From positions 310,001 to 374,000 of the forward strand of contig NZ_BLRH01000060.1 of assembly GCF_025996515.1 (NCBI RefSeq): 64,000 nt of DNA, given 5' to 3'. The notes under the pieces were generated by a model. The model searched no databases and was not told where the DNA came from. It was given only the letters and a program-made list of their open reading frames with translations. Shown in pieces: positions 8,752 through 17,304 of the stretch (its first letter is position 1; each line of letters starts with the position of its first letter). Both the position numbers and the translations under genes were made by a program. The DNA is from Rhizohabitans arisaemae (GTDB taxonomy: Bacteria > Actinomycetota > Actinomycetes > Streptosporangiales > Streptosporangiaceae).

Positions 8752-10126
8752 TCGGCTGCATGAGCCGGCGCGCCGCCTCGGTGATCGAACCGGAGAGCGA
8801 CGGGTAGACCGCGAACGTGTGCGCGATCTGATCCACGGTGAGCCGCTGCTGCACCGCGACCGAGACGCCGAGGATCAGCTCCGAGGCCCGCGGCGCGACC
8901 ACGACCCCGCCCAGGATGATCCCGGTGTGCGGACGGCAGAACAGCTTGATGAACCCGTCGTCGAACGCCTGCATCTTGGCCCGCGCGTTGGTGCCGAGCG
9001 GCAGTTTCACCACGTTCGCCTCGACCTCGCCGGACTCGATCTGGCGGTGGCTGACCCCCACCGTCGCGATCTCGGGGTCGGTGAAGATCGCCGAGGCCAC
9101 CGTGCCCAGCCGGAGGGGCTGCACCGCCTCGCCGAGCGTGTGCCAGACGGCGATCCGGCCCTGCATGGCGGCGACCGAGGCGAGCATGAGAATCCCGGTG
9201 CAGTCCCCGGCCGCGTAGACCCCGGGGGCCGACGTCCTGGACACCTTGTCCACCTCGATGAAGCCGTTCCGGTCCAGCCGGACCCCGGCCTCCTCCAGGC
9301 CGATCCCCCGCGTGTTGGGGATCATCCCGACGGTCATCAGGCAGTGGGTGCCCTCGGCGGTCCGCCCGTCCTCCAGGGTCACCACCACGCCGTCGCCGGT
9401 GCGTTTGACGTACTGCGCACGGGAACGTCCCATGACGTCCATCCCACGGCGCCGGTAGACCTCCTCCAGCACCTCCGCGGCGTCGGCGTCCTCGTTGGGC
9501 ATCATCCGGTCCCGCGAGGAGACCAGGGTGACCTGCGAACCGCAGGACTGGTAGGCGCCCGCGAACTCCGCGCCGGTCACCCCCGACCCGACCACGATCA
9601 GCCGTTCCGGCAGCTCGTCCAGGTCGTAGAGCTGACGCCAGGTGAGAATGCGCTCCCCGTCGGGCTCCGCGCCGGGCAGGATCCGCGGTGTGGCGCCGGT
9701 GGCCAGGATCACGGTGTCCGCCTCGACGACCCGATCCCCGACCTCCACCGTCCGGTGGTCGCGAAGCCTGCCGGTCCCCCGCACCACCTCGACGCCCTCG
9801 GCCACCAGCCGCGCCGCGATGTCGGCGGACTGCGCCTGGGCGAGCTCCTTGACCCGCTGATTGACCAGGGGAAGGTCGACGTGGACCCCGCCGACCTCAC
9901 CGTCGGCGCCGCCGTCGAAGCGCACACCGAGCGAGGCGGCGTCCATCAGGGCCTGCTTGCGCACACTGGTCGCGATCATTGTCTTGGACGGCACGCAGTC
10001 GGTGAGCACACACGCTCCACCGGGACCGTCTTGCTCGACAACCGTGACTTGTGCTCCCAATTGGGCGGCTACCAGCGCCGCTTCATAGCCGCCTGGTCCG
10101 CCGCCAACGATCACAATACTCGTCAC
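8738..10126 (-). CDS. FAD-dependent disulfide reductase family protein (LpdA-like NAD(P)H dehydrogenase)
   Basis: A 462-residue two-dinucleotide-fold flavoprotein. It has the FAD motif GGGPGGYEAA near the N-terminus, a redox pair in GGACVLTDCVPSKT (C-x4-C), the NAD-binding VGSGVTGAEFA, and a GIYAAGDC-like FAD motif (GVYAAGDC). The C-terminal dimer domain reads FAVYPSLSGSITE, where true dihydrolipoamide dehydrogenases carry the HPTxSE catalytic His-Glu pair. It is therefore probably not a lipoamide dehydrogenase. It is closest in pattern to mycobacterial LpdA (Rv3303c type), an NAD(P)H quinone reductase, which lacks the first cysteine that is kept here. The GTG at 10126 is chosen because the FAD-binding strand begins at once and GGGAG lies upstream. 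Confidence 0.88.
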   Translation of the reverse strand: MTSIVIVGGGPGGYEAALVAAQLGAQVTVVEQDGPGGACVLTDCVPSKTMIATSVRKQALMDAASLGVRFDGGADGEVGGVHVDLPLVNQRVKELAQAQSADIAARLVAEGVEVVRGTGRLRDHRTVEVGDRVVEADTVILATGATPRILPGAEPDGERILTWRQLYDLDELPERLIVVGSGVTGAEFAGAYQSCGSQVTLVSSRDRMMPNEDADAAEVLEEVYRRRGMDVMGRSRAQYVKRTGDGVVVTLEDGRTAEGTHCLMTVGMIPNTRGIGLEEAGVRLDRNGFIEVDKVSRTSAPGVYAAGDCTGILMLASVAAMQGRIAVWHTLGEAVQPLRLGTVASAIFTDPEIATVGVSHRQIESGEVEANVVKLPLGTNARAKMQAFDDGFIKLFCRPHTGIILGGVVVAPRASELILGVSVAVQQRLTVDQIAHTFAVYPSLSGSITEAARRLMQPITTI

Positions 10127-10187
10127 ATACTCTATTCTCCCGCACCGCGGCACCCTTCTGGTCCTCACTGGTCTACCCTTGTGTGTC

Positions 10188-10640
10188 GTGCCTGTCTACG
10201 CCGCTTACGGCAGCAACATGGACCCCAAGCAAATGGCTCAGCGGGCCCCTCACTCGCCCATGCGCGGCTCGGGCTGGTTGCCGGGCTGGCGTCTGACCTT
10301 CGCCGGGGAGGACGTCGGCTGGGACGGCGCGCTCGCCACGATCGTCGAAGACGCACTCGAACATGTGTTTGTGGTGCTCTACGACGTCCCCGAATGGGAT
10401 GAGTCGTCCCTGGATCAATGGGAAGGCGCCCACCTGGGGATCTACCACAAGGTACGGCTGCGCGTGCAGACCCTGGACGGCGAGGTCCTCGCCTGGATGT
10501 ACGTGGTCGACGCCTACGAGGGCGGGCTGCCCTCGGCGCGCTACCTCGGGATCCTCGCCGACGCGGCCGAGCGGGCGGGCGCGCCCGACGACTACGTGAA
10601 GGATCTGCGGAGTCGTCCGTGTAAGTCCATCGGCGACTGA
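10188..10640 (+). CDS. Gamma-glutamylcyclotransferase (GGCT/AIG2)-fold protein
   Basis: A 150-residue protein starting [17 protein letters not shown] is the signature of the gamma-glutamylcyclotransferase fold, whose members cyclise gamma-glutamyl amines to 5-oxoproline. The substrate is not predictable. The GTG at 10188 is preceded at 8 bases by TACCCT (10174-10179), a good leaderless arrangement. It is divergent from the LpdA-like gene and 29 bases before the nucleoside phosphorylase gene. A small protein of this family next to lpdA is also found in mycobacteria, which supports a conserved neighbourhood. Confidence 0.82.
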   Translation: MPVYAAYGSNMDPKQMAQRAPHSPMRGSGWLPGWRLTFAGEDVGWDGALATIVEDALEHVFVVLYDVPEWDESSLDQWEGAHLGIYHKVRLRVQTLDGEVLAWMYVVDAYEGGLPSARYLGILADAAERAGAPDDYVKDLRSRPCKSIGD

Positions 10641-10669
10641 TCCGCCGCTCCCGGGTACGCTCCCCTATC

Positions 10670-11467
10670 GTGAACGCATACGAACTCGCCGGGGCTGCGG
10701 CGAACTCATTGAGAGAGCGCGCCGGCGTCGACTCCTTCGACGTCGCCCTGGTCATGGGGTCGGGCTGGCTACCCGCCGCCGACGCGATCGGCGAGGTCGC
10801 CGCGGAGATGGCGGTCACCGAACTGCCCGGATTCGCGCCGCCCGCGGTCGCCGGGCACGCCGGGCGGGTCCGTGCGACGGTCACCGCCTCGGGCAAGAAC
10901 GTTTTAATCTTCCTGGGGCGCACCCACCTGTACGAGGGCCGGGGTGTCGACCCCGTCGTGCACAACGTCCGCACCGCCGCCGCGGCCGGTGTGCGCACCG
11001 TCGTGCTGACCAACGCCGCCGGGGGACTCCGCCCGGAGACGCAGCGGGTGGGCGAGCCGATCCTGATCAGCGATCACATCAACATGACCGGGCAGACGCC
11101 GATCGTCGGGGCCACGTTCATCGACCTCACCGACGTCTACACACCCCGCCTGCGGAAACTGGCCCTGGAGGTCGACCCCGGCCTGACCGAGGGCGTCTAC
11201 CTGGCACTGCGCGGCCCGACCTACGAGACCCCCGCCGAGATCCGGATGTTCCGTACGATCGGTGCGGATCTGGTCGGCATGTCCACCGTGCTGGAGGCGA
11301 TCGCCGCCCGGGAGGCCGGAGCCGAGATCCTCGGGCTCTCCATGGTGACCAACTACGGTGCGGGGCTGGCCGGCGAGCCGCTCAACCACGAGGAGGTCCT
11401 CGCCGTGGGCGCCGCCACCGCCGAGCGGATGGGCCATCTGCTCGCCAAGGTGATCGACCGGATCTGA
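10670..11467 (+). CDS. Purine nucleoside phosphorylase
   Basis: A 265-residue protein of the trimeric PNP family. Visible motifs are the phosphate-binding GSGW near residue 31, GHAGRV, the TNAAGG segment and [10 protein letters not shown]. It splits inosine and guanosine with phosphate into base and ribose-1-phosphate. It pairs with the phosphohexomutase gene that starts 7 bases after its stop, which could handle the pentose phosphate. TACGCT (10656-10661) lies 8 bases before the GTG start, suggesting a leaderless mRNA. The PNP/pmm pair matches deoD-pmmB of mycobacteria. Confidence 0.94.
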   Translation: MNAYELAGAAANSLRERAGVDSFDVALVMGSGWLPAADAIGEVAAEMAVTELPGFAPPAVAGHAGRVRATVTASGKNVLIFLGRTHLYEGRGVDPVVHNVRTAAAAGVRTVVLTNAAGGLRPETQRVGEPILISDHINMTGQTPIVGATFIDLTDVYTPRLRKLALEVDPGLTEGVYLALRGPTYETPAEIRMFRTIGADLVGMSTVLEAIAAREAGAEILGLSMVTNYGAGLAGEPLNHEEVLAVGAATAERMGHLLAKVIDRI

Positions 11468-11474
11468 GGAAACG

Positions 11475-13097
11475 ATGACCTCGGCGAACCTGGCGGCGGC
11501 CGCGCGGAAGTGGATCGCCCAGGACCCCGACCCGGCTACCCGCGCCGAACTGGCCGCCCTCCTGGACGACGAGGCCGCCCTCGCCGACCGGTTCGGCGCC
11601 AAACTGGAATTCGGTACGGCGGGACTGCGCGGCGAACTCGGCCCGGGGCCGAACCGGATGAACCGGGTCACCGTCATGCGCGCGGCCTCCGGGCTCAGCG
11701 CGGTCCTCGGACCCGGCGCGCACGTCGTCATCGGGTACGACGCCCGGCACAACTCCGACGTCTTCGCCCACGACACCGCGGCGATCCTCACCGGGGCGGG
11801 CCTGCGCGCCTCCGTCCTGCCGGGCCCGCTGCCCACGCCGGTCCTCGCGTTCGCCGTACGGCACCTGCGCGCCGACGCGGGCGTCATGGTGACCGCCTCC
11901 CACAACCCGCCGCAGGACAACGGCTACAAGGTGTACTGGCGGGACGGGGCGCAGATCGTCCCACCGATCGACGCCGAGATCTCCGCCGCCATCGACGCCG
12001 TCGGCGCCGTGGACGCGCTGCCCCGCGGCGAGGGGTGGACCGTGCTCGGCGACGAGATCGCCGAAGCCTACCTCGCCGCCCTCGCCACGCTGCCGACCGG
12101 TTCGGCCCGCGCGCTCCGGATCGCCTACACGCCGCTGCACGGCGTGGGAGGTGCCACCCTGGTCTCCGCGCTGGTCCGAGCGGGATTCGCCGAGCCTGAG
12201 GTCGTACCCGCCCAAGCCCTGCCCGACCCGGACTTTCCCACCGTGTCGTTCCCCAACCCCGAGGAACCCGGCGCGATGGACCTCGCGCTCGCCCTAGGCC
12301 GGCGGACCGGCGCCGACCTGGTGATCGCCAACGACCCCGACGCGGACCGCTGCGCCGTCGCGGTGGGATCCAGGATGCTCACCGGGGACGAGGTCGGCGG
12401 GCTCATCGCCGAATACGTCCTCGCGAACACCTGCGGAGACGGCCGATCCGTGGCCACCACGATCGTCTCCTCCACCCTCCTCGCCAAGATCGCCGAGTCG
12501 TACGGCGTCCGCCACGCCCTCTCGCTCACCGGCTTTAAATGGATCATGAAGTCGGCGCCCGGGAACACCCGGCTCGTCTTCGGATACGAGGAAGCCCTCG
12601 GCTACAGCGTCGGCTCCGACACCGGGCTGCCCGTCCACGACAAAGACGGCATCGGCGCCGCGCTCACCGTCGCCGCCCTCGCCGCCGAAGCCAAAGCCCA
12701 CGGGAAGACCCTCCTCGACCTCCTCGACGACCAGGCCGAACGGTACGGACTCCACGCCACCGCGCCCCTGTCCGTCCGCGTCGCCGACCTCGGCCTCATC
12801 ACCGAGGCGATGGCCCGGCTCCGCGCGCGTCCCCCGGCCCGGCTGGGGAACCGCACCGTCGAATCCGTCGACGACCTCACCGCGGGAGTGGCCGGCCTCG
12901 CCCCCACCGAAGGCCTTCGCTACCACCTGAGCGGCGGCGCCCGCGTCGTCGTACGCCCCTCAGGCACCGAACCCAAACTCAAGGCCTACCTGGAAGTCGT
13001 CGTCCCCGTCACCACCACCGTCCAAGCCGCCCGGGCGGAAGCCGCCACCGACCTGGAAGCCCTCCGCACCGATCTCAGGCTCCTGCTCAACCTCTAA
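11475..13097 (+). CDS. Phosphohexomutase (phosphomannomutase/phosphoglucomutase family, PmmB-like)
   Basis: A 540-residue alpha-D-phosphohexomutase with all active-site loops. These are the phosphoserine loop TASHNP (Ser142), the metal loop NDPDADR, the sugar loop EEALGYSV and the C-terminal phosphate loop RPSGTEPK. It moves phosphate between C1 and C6 (or C5) of sugars. Coupled to the preceding phosphorylase, it may convert ribose/deoxyribose-1-phosphate, acting as a phosphopentomutase. The ATG follows GAGGAAA and lies 7 bases after the PNP stop, so the two are co-transcribed. Confidence 0.92.
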   Translation: MTSANLAAAARKWIAQDPDPATRAELAALLDDEAALADRFGAKLEFGTAGLRGELGPGPNRMNRVTVMRAASGLSAVLGPGAHVVIGYDARHNSDVFAHDTAAILTGAGLRASVLPGPLPTPVLAFAVRHLRADAGVMVTASHNPPQDNGYKVYWRDGAQIVPPIDAEISAAIDAVGAVDALPRGEGWTVLGDEIAEAYLAALATLPTGSARALRIAYTPLHGVGGATLVSALVRAGFAEPEVVPAQALPDPDFPTVSFPNPEEPGAMDLALALGRRTGADLVIANDPDADRCAVAVGSRMLTGDEVGGLIAEYVLANTCGDGRSVATTIVSSTLLAKIAESYGVRHALSLTGFKWIMKSAPGNTRLVFGYEEALGYSVGSDTGLPVHDKDGIGAALTVAALAAEAKAHGKTLLDLLDDQAERYGLHATAPLSVRVADLGLITEAMARLRARPPARLGNRTVESVDDLTAGVAGLAPTEGLRYHLSGGARVVVRPSGTEPKLKAYLEVVVPVTTTVQAARAEAATDLEALRTDLRLLLNL

Positions 13098-13112
13098 CGA
13101 ACCCGATCACGG

Positions 13113-13138
13113 GTGACCATGTGATTACACTAGGTCAC
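13113..13138. promoter_or_regulatory. 26-bp interrupted perfect dyad (candidate operator) over the hisS promoter
   Basis: GTGACC-N2-GTG-N4-CAC-N2-GGTCAC is perfectly symmetrical in all 18 specified positions. A -10-like TACACT (13126-13131) lies inside it, and the hisS ATG with its GGGGAGG site follows 26 bases later. A regulator bound here would cover the promoter. No regulator gene is adjacent. Confidence 0.6.
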
Positions 13139-13164
13139 ATTGCTGATCATTCGGGGAGGCGAGA

Positions 13165-14556
13165 ATGTCCTGGTCTGGGCAATCCTTGGAGCCGCCGTCG
13201 GGTACCCGTGACTTCCTGGCCGCCGAGCACCGGCGGCGGGAGTCGGCCTTCGCGGTGGTCCGGGGTGTCTTCGACAGCTATGGGTTCGACCCGTTGCAGA
13301 CACCGGCCTTTGAGCGCCTGGAGGTTCTGACCGGGAAGTACGGGGATGAGGGCGACAAACTCATCTTCAAGATCCTGCGCCGGGGGGAACACGAGGCCAC
13401 GGGAGAGGCCGACCTGGCCCTTCGCTACGACCTGACGGTGCCGCTGGCCCGGGTCATGGGCGGGTACGGCGGGCGACTGCCCATGCCGTACAAGCGGTAC
13501 GCGATCGGGCCGGTGTGGCGGGCGGACCGGCCGGGCCGGGGACGGTTCCGGGAGTTCGTCCAGTGCGACGTGGACATCGTCGGCTCCGGCGCGCTCCCGG
13601 CCGACGCCGAGGTGCTCTGCGCGGTCGACGCCGCGCTCACGGCGCTGGGGGTGCCGGGCTTCCGTTTTCTGATCAACTCGCGCAAGGTGCTCACCGGTCT
13701 GCTCGACTGCTACGAAGTCCCCGCCGAGATCGGCGGGCGGGTGCTGATCACCCTGGACAAGCTGGACAAACTCTCCCCCGACGAGGTCGTCCGTGAGCTG
13801 GAGGAGCGGGGGCTGTCCGCCGCGGCGGCCAAACCGCTCGTGGAAGACCTGGTCGCCGAGGACTCGGTGCAGCGGGTGCGCTCCGCCCTCACCGGGAACG
13901 CGTGCGGGCAGGCGGGCCTGGCGGAGGTGGGCCGGCTGCTGGAGCTGGTGGGCGGGGTGGTACCGGCGGGCCGGGTCACGTTCACCCCTCGCCTCGTCCG
14001 AGGGCTCGACTACTACACGGGGGCCATCTGGGAGGTGGTCGCCCCGGGCATGCCCGGCTCCATCGCGTCCGGGGGGCGCTACGACCGCCTGGTCGCCTCG
14101 CTCGGCGGGCCCGACCTGCCCGCGGTCGGCGGATCCCTCGGGATCGAACGGATCCTCGCCCTCCTCCCCGACTCAGACGGCGAGTCCGACCGGCTTGACG
14201 TCGCGGTCACCATCCTGGACGAGGACGACGCCCCCGGGCTCCTGGCTTTGGCGGCCCGTCTGCGGCGCGCGGGGCTTCGCACCGGTGTTTACCTCGGCTC
14301 CAGCGGCAAACTCGCCAAGCAGCTAAAGTGGGCGTCGGACCGCGGGGCCCGCCACACCCTCATTCAGGGCCCGGCGGAGAAGGCCGAACGCCGCGTGACC
14401 GTCCGCGACATGGACACCGCCTGCCAGACCACCGTCCCGATCGGCGAGGTCATCGCCTACCTCGCGGACCGGCCGGGCACCGGCCCCCGGCCCGGCGGGC
14501 CGCCCGTACCGTCAGACGAGGACGGCGACGATCGAGACGGCCAGCAGGGCCAGTGA
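13165..14556 (+). CDS. hisS: Histidyl-tRNA synthetase, atypical (eukaryote/alphaproteobacteria-like) form
   Basis: A 463-residue class II synthetase. Residues 86-96 read ALRYDLTVPLA, where typical bacterial HisRS has an LRPEGT segment. Motif 2 (residues 110-139) contains GPVWRADRP and REFVQCDVDIVG, again as in eukaryotic/alphaproteobacterial HisRS rather than the usual HQ-G-E form. The HisA signature RGLDYYTGAIWE is at 279-290 with its catalytic arginine, and an anticodon-binding domain (about 343-430) follows. It ends in an acidic, Pro/Gly-rich tail. It should charge tRNA-His. The canonical actinobacterial hisS normally lies elsewhere, near relA, so this may be a second copy. It has its own promoter with a dyad and overlaps the convergent PH-domain gene by 45 bases. 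Confidence 0.88.
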   Translation: MSWSGQSLEPPSGTRDFLAAEHRRRESAFAVVRGVFDSYGFDPLQTPAFERLEVLTGKYGDEGDKLIFKILRRGEHEATGEADLALRYDLTVPLARVMGGYGGRLPMPYKRYAIGPVWRADRPGRGRFREFVQCDVDIVGSGALPADAEVLCAVDAALTALGVPGFRFLINSRKVLTGLLDCYEVPAEIGGRVLITLDKLDKLSPDEVVRELEERGLSAAAAKPLVEDLVAEDSVQRVRSALTGNACGQAGLAEVGRLLELVGGVVPAGRVTFTPRLVRGLDYYTGAIWEVVAPGMPGSIASGGRYDRLVASLGGPDLPAVGGSLGIERILALLPDSDGESDRLDVAVTILDEDDAPGLLALAARLRRAGLRTGVYLGSSGKLAKQLKWASDRGARHTLIQGPAEKAERRVTVRDMDTACQTTVPIGEVIAYLADRPGTGPRPGGPPVPSDEDGDDRDGQQGQ

Positions 14557-15096
14557 GGCGAGGGAGAGACCGACCGCGACCGGAGACCAGGCGACCTTGG
14601 CCGCGGCCGTATCGCCCTTCTTCGGCCGGCGGCTGACCGCGAACTCGGAGAGCTGCCGGGCCACCCAGTCCGCGTGGGTCACCCCCCGGAACGACTCGGC
14701 GTCCCTCTCCTTCAGACCGGGCTTGGTCGCCACACCCTTGCGCAGCGCCTGGCGCCTCTCCTTGGAGGAGGTCTGCGGGGTCCACGACCGGACGACGGTC
14801 TCCCCGGCGCTGATCCGGATCGAGTGCGAGACCGTGATGTCGTCGACCGCGCTCCACGGGATGAACGCGTCCCGGAACGGGTTGTGGACCTGTACCCCTT
14901 CGTCCCCGGCGACGATGCGCGGACGGAAGCAGGTGAGGTAGATCGCGACGGTGAAGGCGAGCAGGATGGCGCCACCGAGCAGCGCGTAGGCGTCCCGGCC
15001 GCGGAGCACCAGGTCGACGGCGTTCACGAAGGCGAACGCGAACCAGACGTAGGCGACGACGAGCGCGAACTTGGAGCGGAAGACCGTCGGCTTCAC
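14512..15096 (-). CDS. Membrane protein with bacterial PH domain
   Basis: About 194 residues with two N-terminal membrane helices ([14 protein letters not shown] and [17 protein letters not shown]). A PH-like beta domain follows ([21 protein letters not shown] ...), then a helical segment and a C-terminal membrane helix. Such proteins are common next to housekeeping genes in actinobacteria and have no assigned function. The GTG at 15096 overlaps the add stop codon by four bases (GTGA), implying translational coupling; an in-frame ATG at 15114 is the alternative. Confidence 0.75.
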   Translation of the reverse strand: MKPTVFRSKFALVVAYVWFAFAFVNAVDLVLRGRDAYALLGGAILLAFTVAIYLTCFRPRIVAGDEGVQVHNPFRDAFIPWSAVDDITVSHSIRISAGETVVRSWTPQTSSKERRQALRKGVATKPGLKERDAESFRGVTHADWVARQLSEFAVSRRPKKGDTAAAKVAWSPVAVGLSLASLALLAVSIVAVLV

Positions 15097-16175
15097 GGTC
15101 GGCCGACCGCCCATTTCAACTGCGCGAACCCCGGCTTGATCACTCCGTTGATCAGTGCCAGCCGCTCGTCGAAGGGGATGAACGCCGACTTCATCGCGTT
15201 GACGGTGAACCACTGGAGATCGTCCCAGCCGTAGCCGAACGCGGTGACGAGTTTGGCGAACTCCTCGGAGACCGAGGTCTGGCTCATCAACCGGTTGTCG
15301 GTGTTGACCGTCACCCGGAAGTTCAGGCGGCGCAGAAGGCCGATCGGGTGCTCGGCGATCGAGGTGGCGGCGCCCGTCTGCAGGTTGGAGGTCGGGCACA
15401 TCTCCAGCGGAATCCGCTTGTCCCTGACGTAGGCGGCGAGCCTGCCCAGCTTCGCCGTCCCGTCGCCCGAGATCGAGATGTCGTCGATGATGCGGACGCC
15501 GTGGCCGAGCCGGTCCGCGCCGCACCACTGGATCGCCTGCCAGATCGAGGGCAGCCCGAACGCCTCGCCGGCGTGGATCGTGAAGTGGGCGTTCTCCCGC
15601 TGCAGGTATTCGAAGGCGTCCAGATGCCGGGTGGGAGGGTACCCCGCCTCCGCGCCCGCGATGTCGAAGCCGACGACCCCCACGTCCCGGTAGCGGACGG
15701 CGAGTTCGGCGATCTCATGGGACCGCGCCGCGTGCCGCATGGCCGTGAGCAGCGTGCCGACCCTGATCTTCGGGGGTCCCTGCCGGAACCCCTCCAGGAC
15801 CGCCTCGACCACCTCGTCCAGGGTGAGTCCCTTGCCGATGTGCTGCTCGGGGGCGTAGCGGATCTCCGCGTAGACCACCCCGTCGGCGGCGAGGTCTTCG
15901 GCGCACTCCCGGGCGACCCGGGTCAGCGCCTCCTTCGTCCGCATCACGCCGACCGTGTGCGCGAAGGTCTCCAGGTAGCGCTCGAGTGAACCGGAGTCCG
16001 CCGCGTCCCGGAACCACCGCCGGAGTTCACCGGGGTCGGTCGTGGGCAGGCGGGTGTACCCGCTCGCCCGCGCGAGGTCGATGATGGTCTCCGGGCGCAC
16101 TCCCCCGTCGAGATGGTCGTGCAGCAGGACCTTGGGCGCTTGGCGGATCTCGTCAATCGTCGGCAGATGGCTCAC
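15093..16175 (-). CDS. add: Adenosine deaminase
   Basis: A 360-residue zinc amidohydrolase. It has the metal motif HDHLDGG near the N-terminus, HAGE with the catalytic Glu, GHGVRI, and VNTDNRLMS, which carries the metal-binding Asp in the NTDN form usual for actinobacterial Add. It deaminates (deoxy)adenosine to (deoxy)inosine, feeding the purine nucleoside phosphorylase. I prefer the GTG at 16175 because TAACGT (16183-16188, minus strand) lies 7 bases before it, as for a leaderless mRNA; the GTG at 16184 would put this -10 inside the gene. It is followed by a coupled PH-domain gene. Confidence 0.94.
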   Translation of the reverse strand: MSHLPTIDEIRQAPKVLLHDHLDGGVRPETIIDLARASGYTRLPTTDPGELRRWFRDAADSGSLERYLETFAHTVGVMRTKEALTRVARECAEDLAADGVVYAEIRYAPEQHIGKGLTLDEVVEAVLEGFRQGPPKIRVGTLLTAMRHAARSHEIAELAVRYRDVGVVGFDIAGAEAGYPPTRHLDAFEYLQRENAHFTIHAGEAFGLPSIWQAIQWCGADRLGHGVRIIDDISISGDGTAKLGRLAAYVRDKRIPLEMCPTSNLQTGAATSIAEHPIGLLRRLNFRVTVNTDNRLMSQTSVSEEFAKLVTAFGYGWDDLQWFTVNAMKSAFIPFDERLALINGVIKPGFAQLKWAVGRP

Positions 16176-16229
16176 GGTCGCCACGTTACCGGCCGCGGCA
16201 CGGTGAACACACCCCGGTGGTTCCCGTGG

Positions 16230-16586
16230 TCACTCCTCGTCCCGGGCGGCGAGGTCCACGGCGAAGGCGGGCAGGCAGATGGCGACGTACTCGGCGCCGT
16301 CGGGGCCCACGGAGTACCTGACGCGCTCACCCGGCTCGGTGACCACCGCCTGACCGGCGTCCACCTGGACGGAGCCCCCGTCGTGCTCGACGGTCAACGA
16401 GCCGCGCAGTACCAAGGTGTACTCGGCGAACTTCGGCGTCTGAGCGGGTTCCGACCACCCCGGGGGTGCCGTCATGTGCGCCACCGAGGCGCGCTCGTCT
16501 CCGGTGTTCACCCGCCCGGCGTACTCATTGATGATCTTCCCGCCGGGGACCGGGATCTGTGCCGCCGCTGTGATATGCCTGACCAT
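16230..16586 (-). CDS. Small cupin-domain protein
   Basis: A 118-residue single cupin. A beta-barrel pattern is visible with AEYTLVLRGSLTVEHDGG and VDAGQAVVTEPGERVRY. The metal-binding histidines of motif 1 are not all present (AEYTLVL where GxHxH is expected), so it may bind a ligand without the usual metal site. The function is unknown. The ATG at 16586 is used; GTG 16592 is possible. It lies between add and a lipoprotein gene on the same strand. Confidence 0.7.
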   Translation of the reverse strand: MVRHITAAAQIPVPGGKIINEYAGRVNTGDERASVAHMTAPPGWSEPAQTPKFAEYTLVLRGSLTVEHDGGSVQVDAGQAVVTEPGERVRYSVGPDGAEYVAICLPAFAVDLAARDEE

Positions 16587-16592
16587 CCACAC

Positions 16593-16618
16593 AGTGTGCC
16601 ACGTCAGTGTGCCACGTC
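16593..16618. repeat. Perfect 13-bp tandem duplication at a stop codon
   Basis: AGTGTGCCACGTC occurs twice head to tail. The lipoprotein stop codon (TCA on the plus strand at 16604-16606) spans the junction of the two copies. Confidence 0.8.
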
Positions 16619-17236
16619 GACCACGAGCCTGCTCGGCTCCTTGAGCTCCAGCACCCGGAACCCCGACTTGCGTTCCAGGACCAGCCCCACGGTGACCACG
16701 GCCTCGAAATCCCCGATGAGCACGACGTTGCGCAACCCCTTCTGCCCCACGTTCACGGTGTCCGGCCCGGTCCAGGTGGAGGTGCCGTCCGGACGGTGGG
16801 CGTTCGCCGGGAACATGGCGATCTGCAGGTACGCGCCGCCCTTCAGCTTCACGGGCTCGCCGGAGCCGTCCCGGACCAGACGGTCGACGTAGGAGACGCG
16901 ATAGCCGGGCAGGACGCCGTCCAGGTCCAGCACGACGCGGGTGAACTTCGGATGACGCGCCGTGCGCACCCCCTTCACCAAGGGGGCCTCGGCGGGGGAG
17001 CGCTTGACCTCCACCGCTTTGACACCGGTCGGCGGGGCGAGGGAGGCGGGCGGCTCGGTGGTCGGGGGCGGGGTGGACTCCGCCGGGGCCGGGGTGGTGG
17101 CGGTGACCGCCGGAGCGGTGGAGACCGAGGCGTCCCGGACCGGCGACGGCGCCCCCCGCACCTGTGCCGGGCCCGCCGCTCCGCAGGCGGTGAGCAGGAA
17201 CAGACCGGCGATCGCCATCACTGGCACACGTCGCAT
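16604..17236 (-). CDS. AMIN-like domain lipoprotein
   Basis: A 210-residue lipoprotein. The signal peptide ends in the lipobox LTAC (Cys at about residue 18), then a Pro/Thr/Ala-rich linker to about residue 70. A C-terminal beta domain (VRTARHPKFTRVVLDLDG ... SRLVVDVAH) matches the AMIN-like fold found in actinobacterial lipoproteins, thought to bind envelope polymers. It is probably surface-anchored. The ATG follows GAAAGGG. It starts 68 bases after the deoA end and may be read from the same transcript. Confidence 0.78.
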   Translation of the reverse strand: MRRVPVMAIAGLFLLTACGAAGPAQVRGAPSPVRDASVSTAPAVTATTPAPAESTPPPTTEPPASLAPPTGVKAVEVKRSPAEAPLVKGVRTARHPKFTRVVLDLDGVLPGYRVSYVDRLVRDGSGEPVKLKGGAYLQIAMFPANAHRPDGTSTWTGPDTVNVGQKGLRNVVLIGDFEAVVTVGLVLERKSGFRVLELKEPSRLVVDVAH

Positions 17237-17304
17237 GGCGCGCCCTTTCTTCGGTTGTTCAGTTGGAAGGTCATCCGGTTAGATGCCCGGATCGGCCGTC
17301 CGGT

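Noticed and set aside
8609-10402. Long plus-strand open frame across the LpdA-like gene
   Set aside because: It is antisense to a flavoprotein with intact motifs and ends in another frame of the GGCT gene.
15097-15528. Extension of the PH-domain protein into add
   Set aside because: The extra residues are an out-of-frame reading of adenosine deaminase; the coupled GTG start explains the gene.
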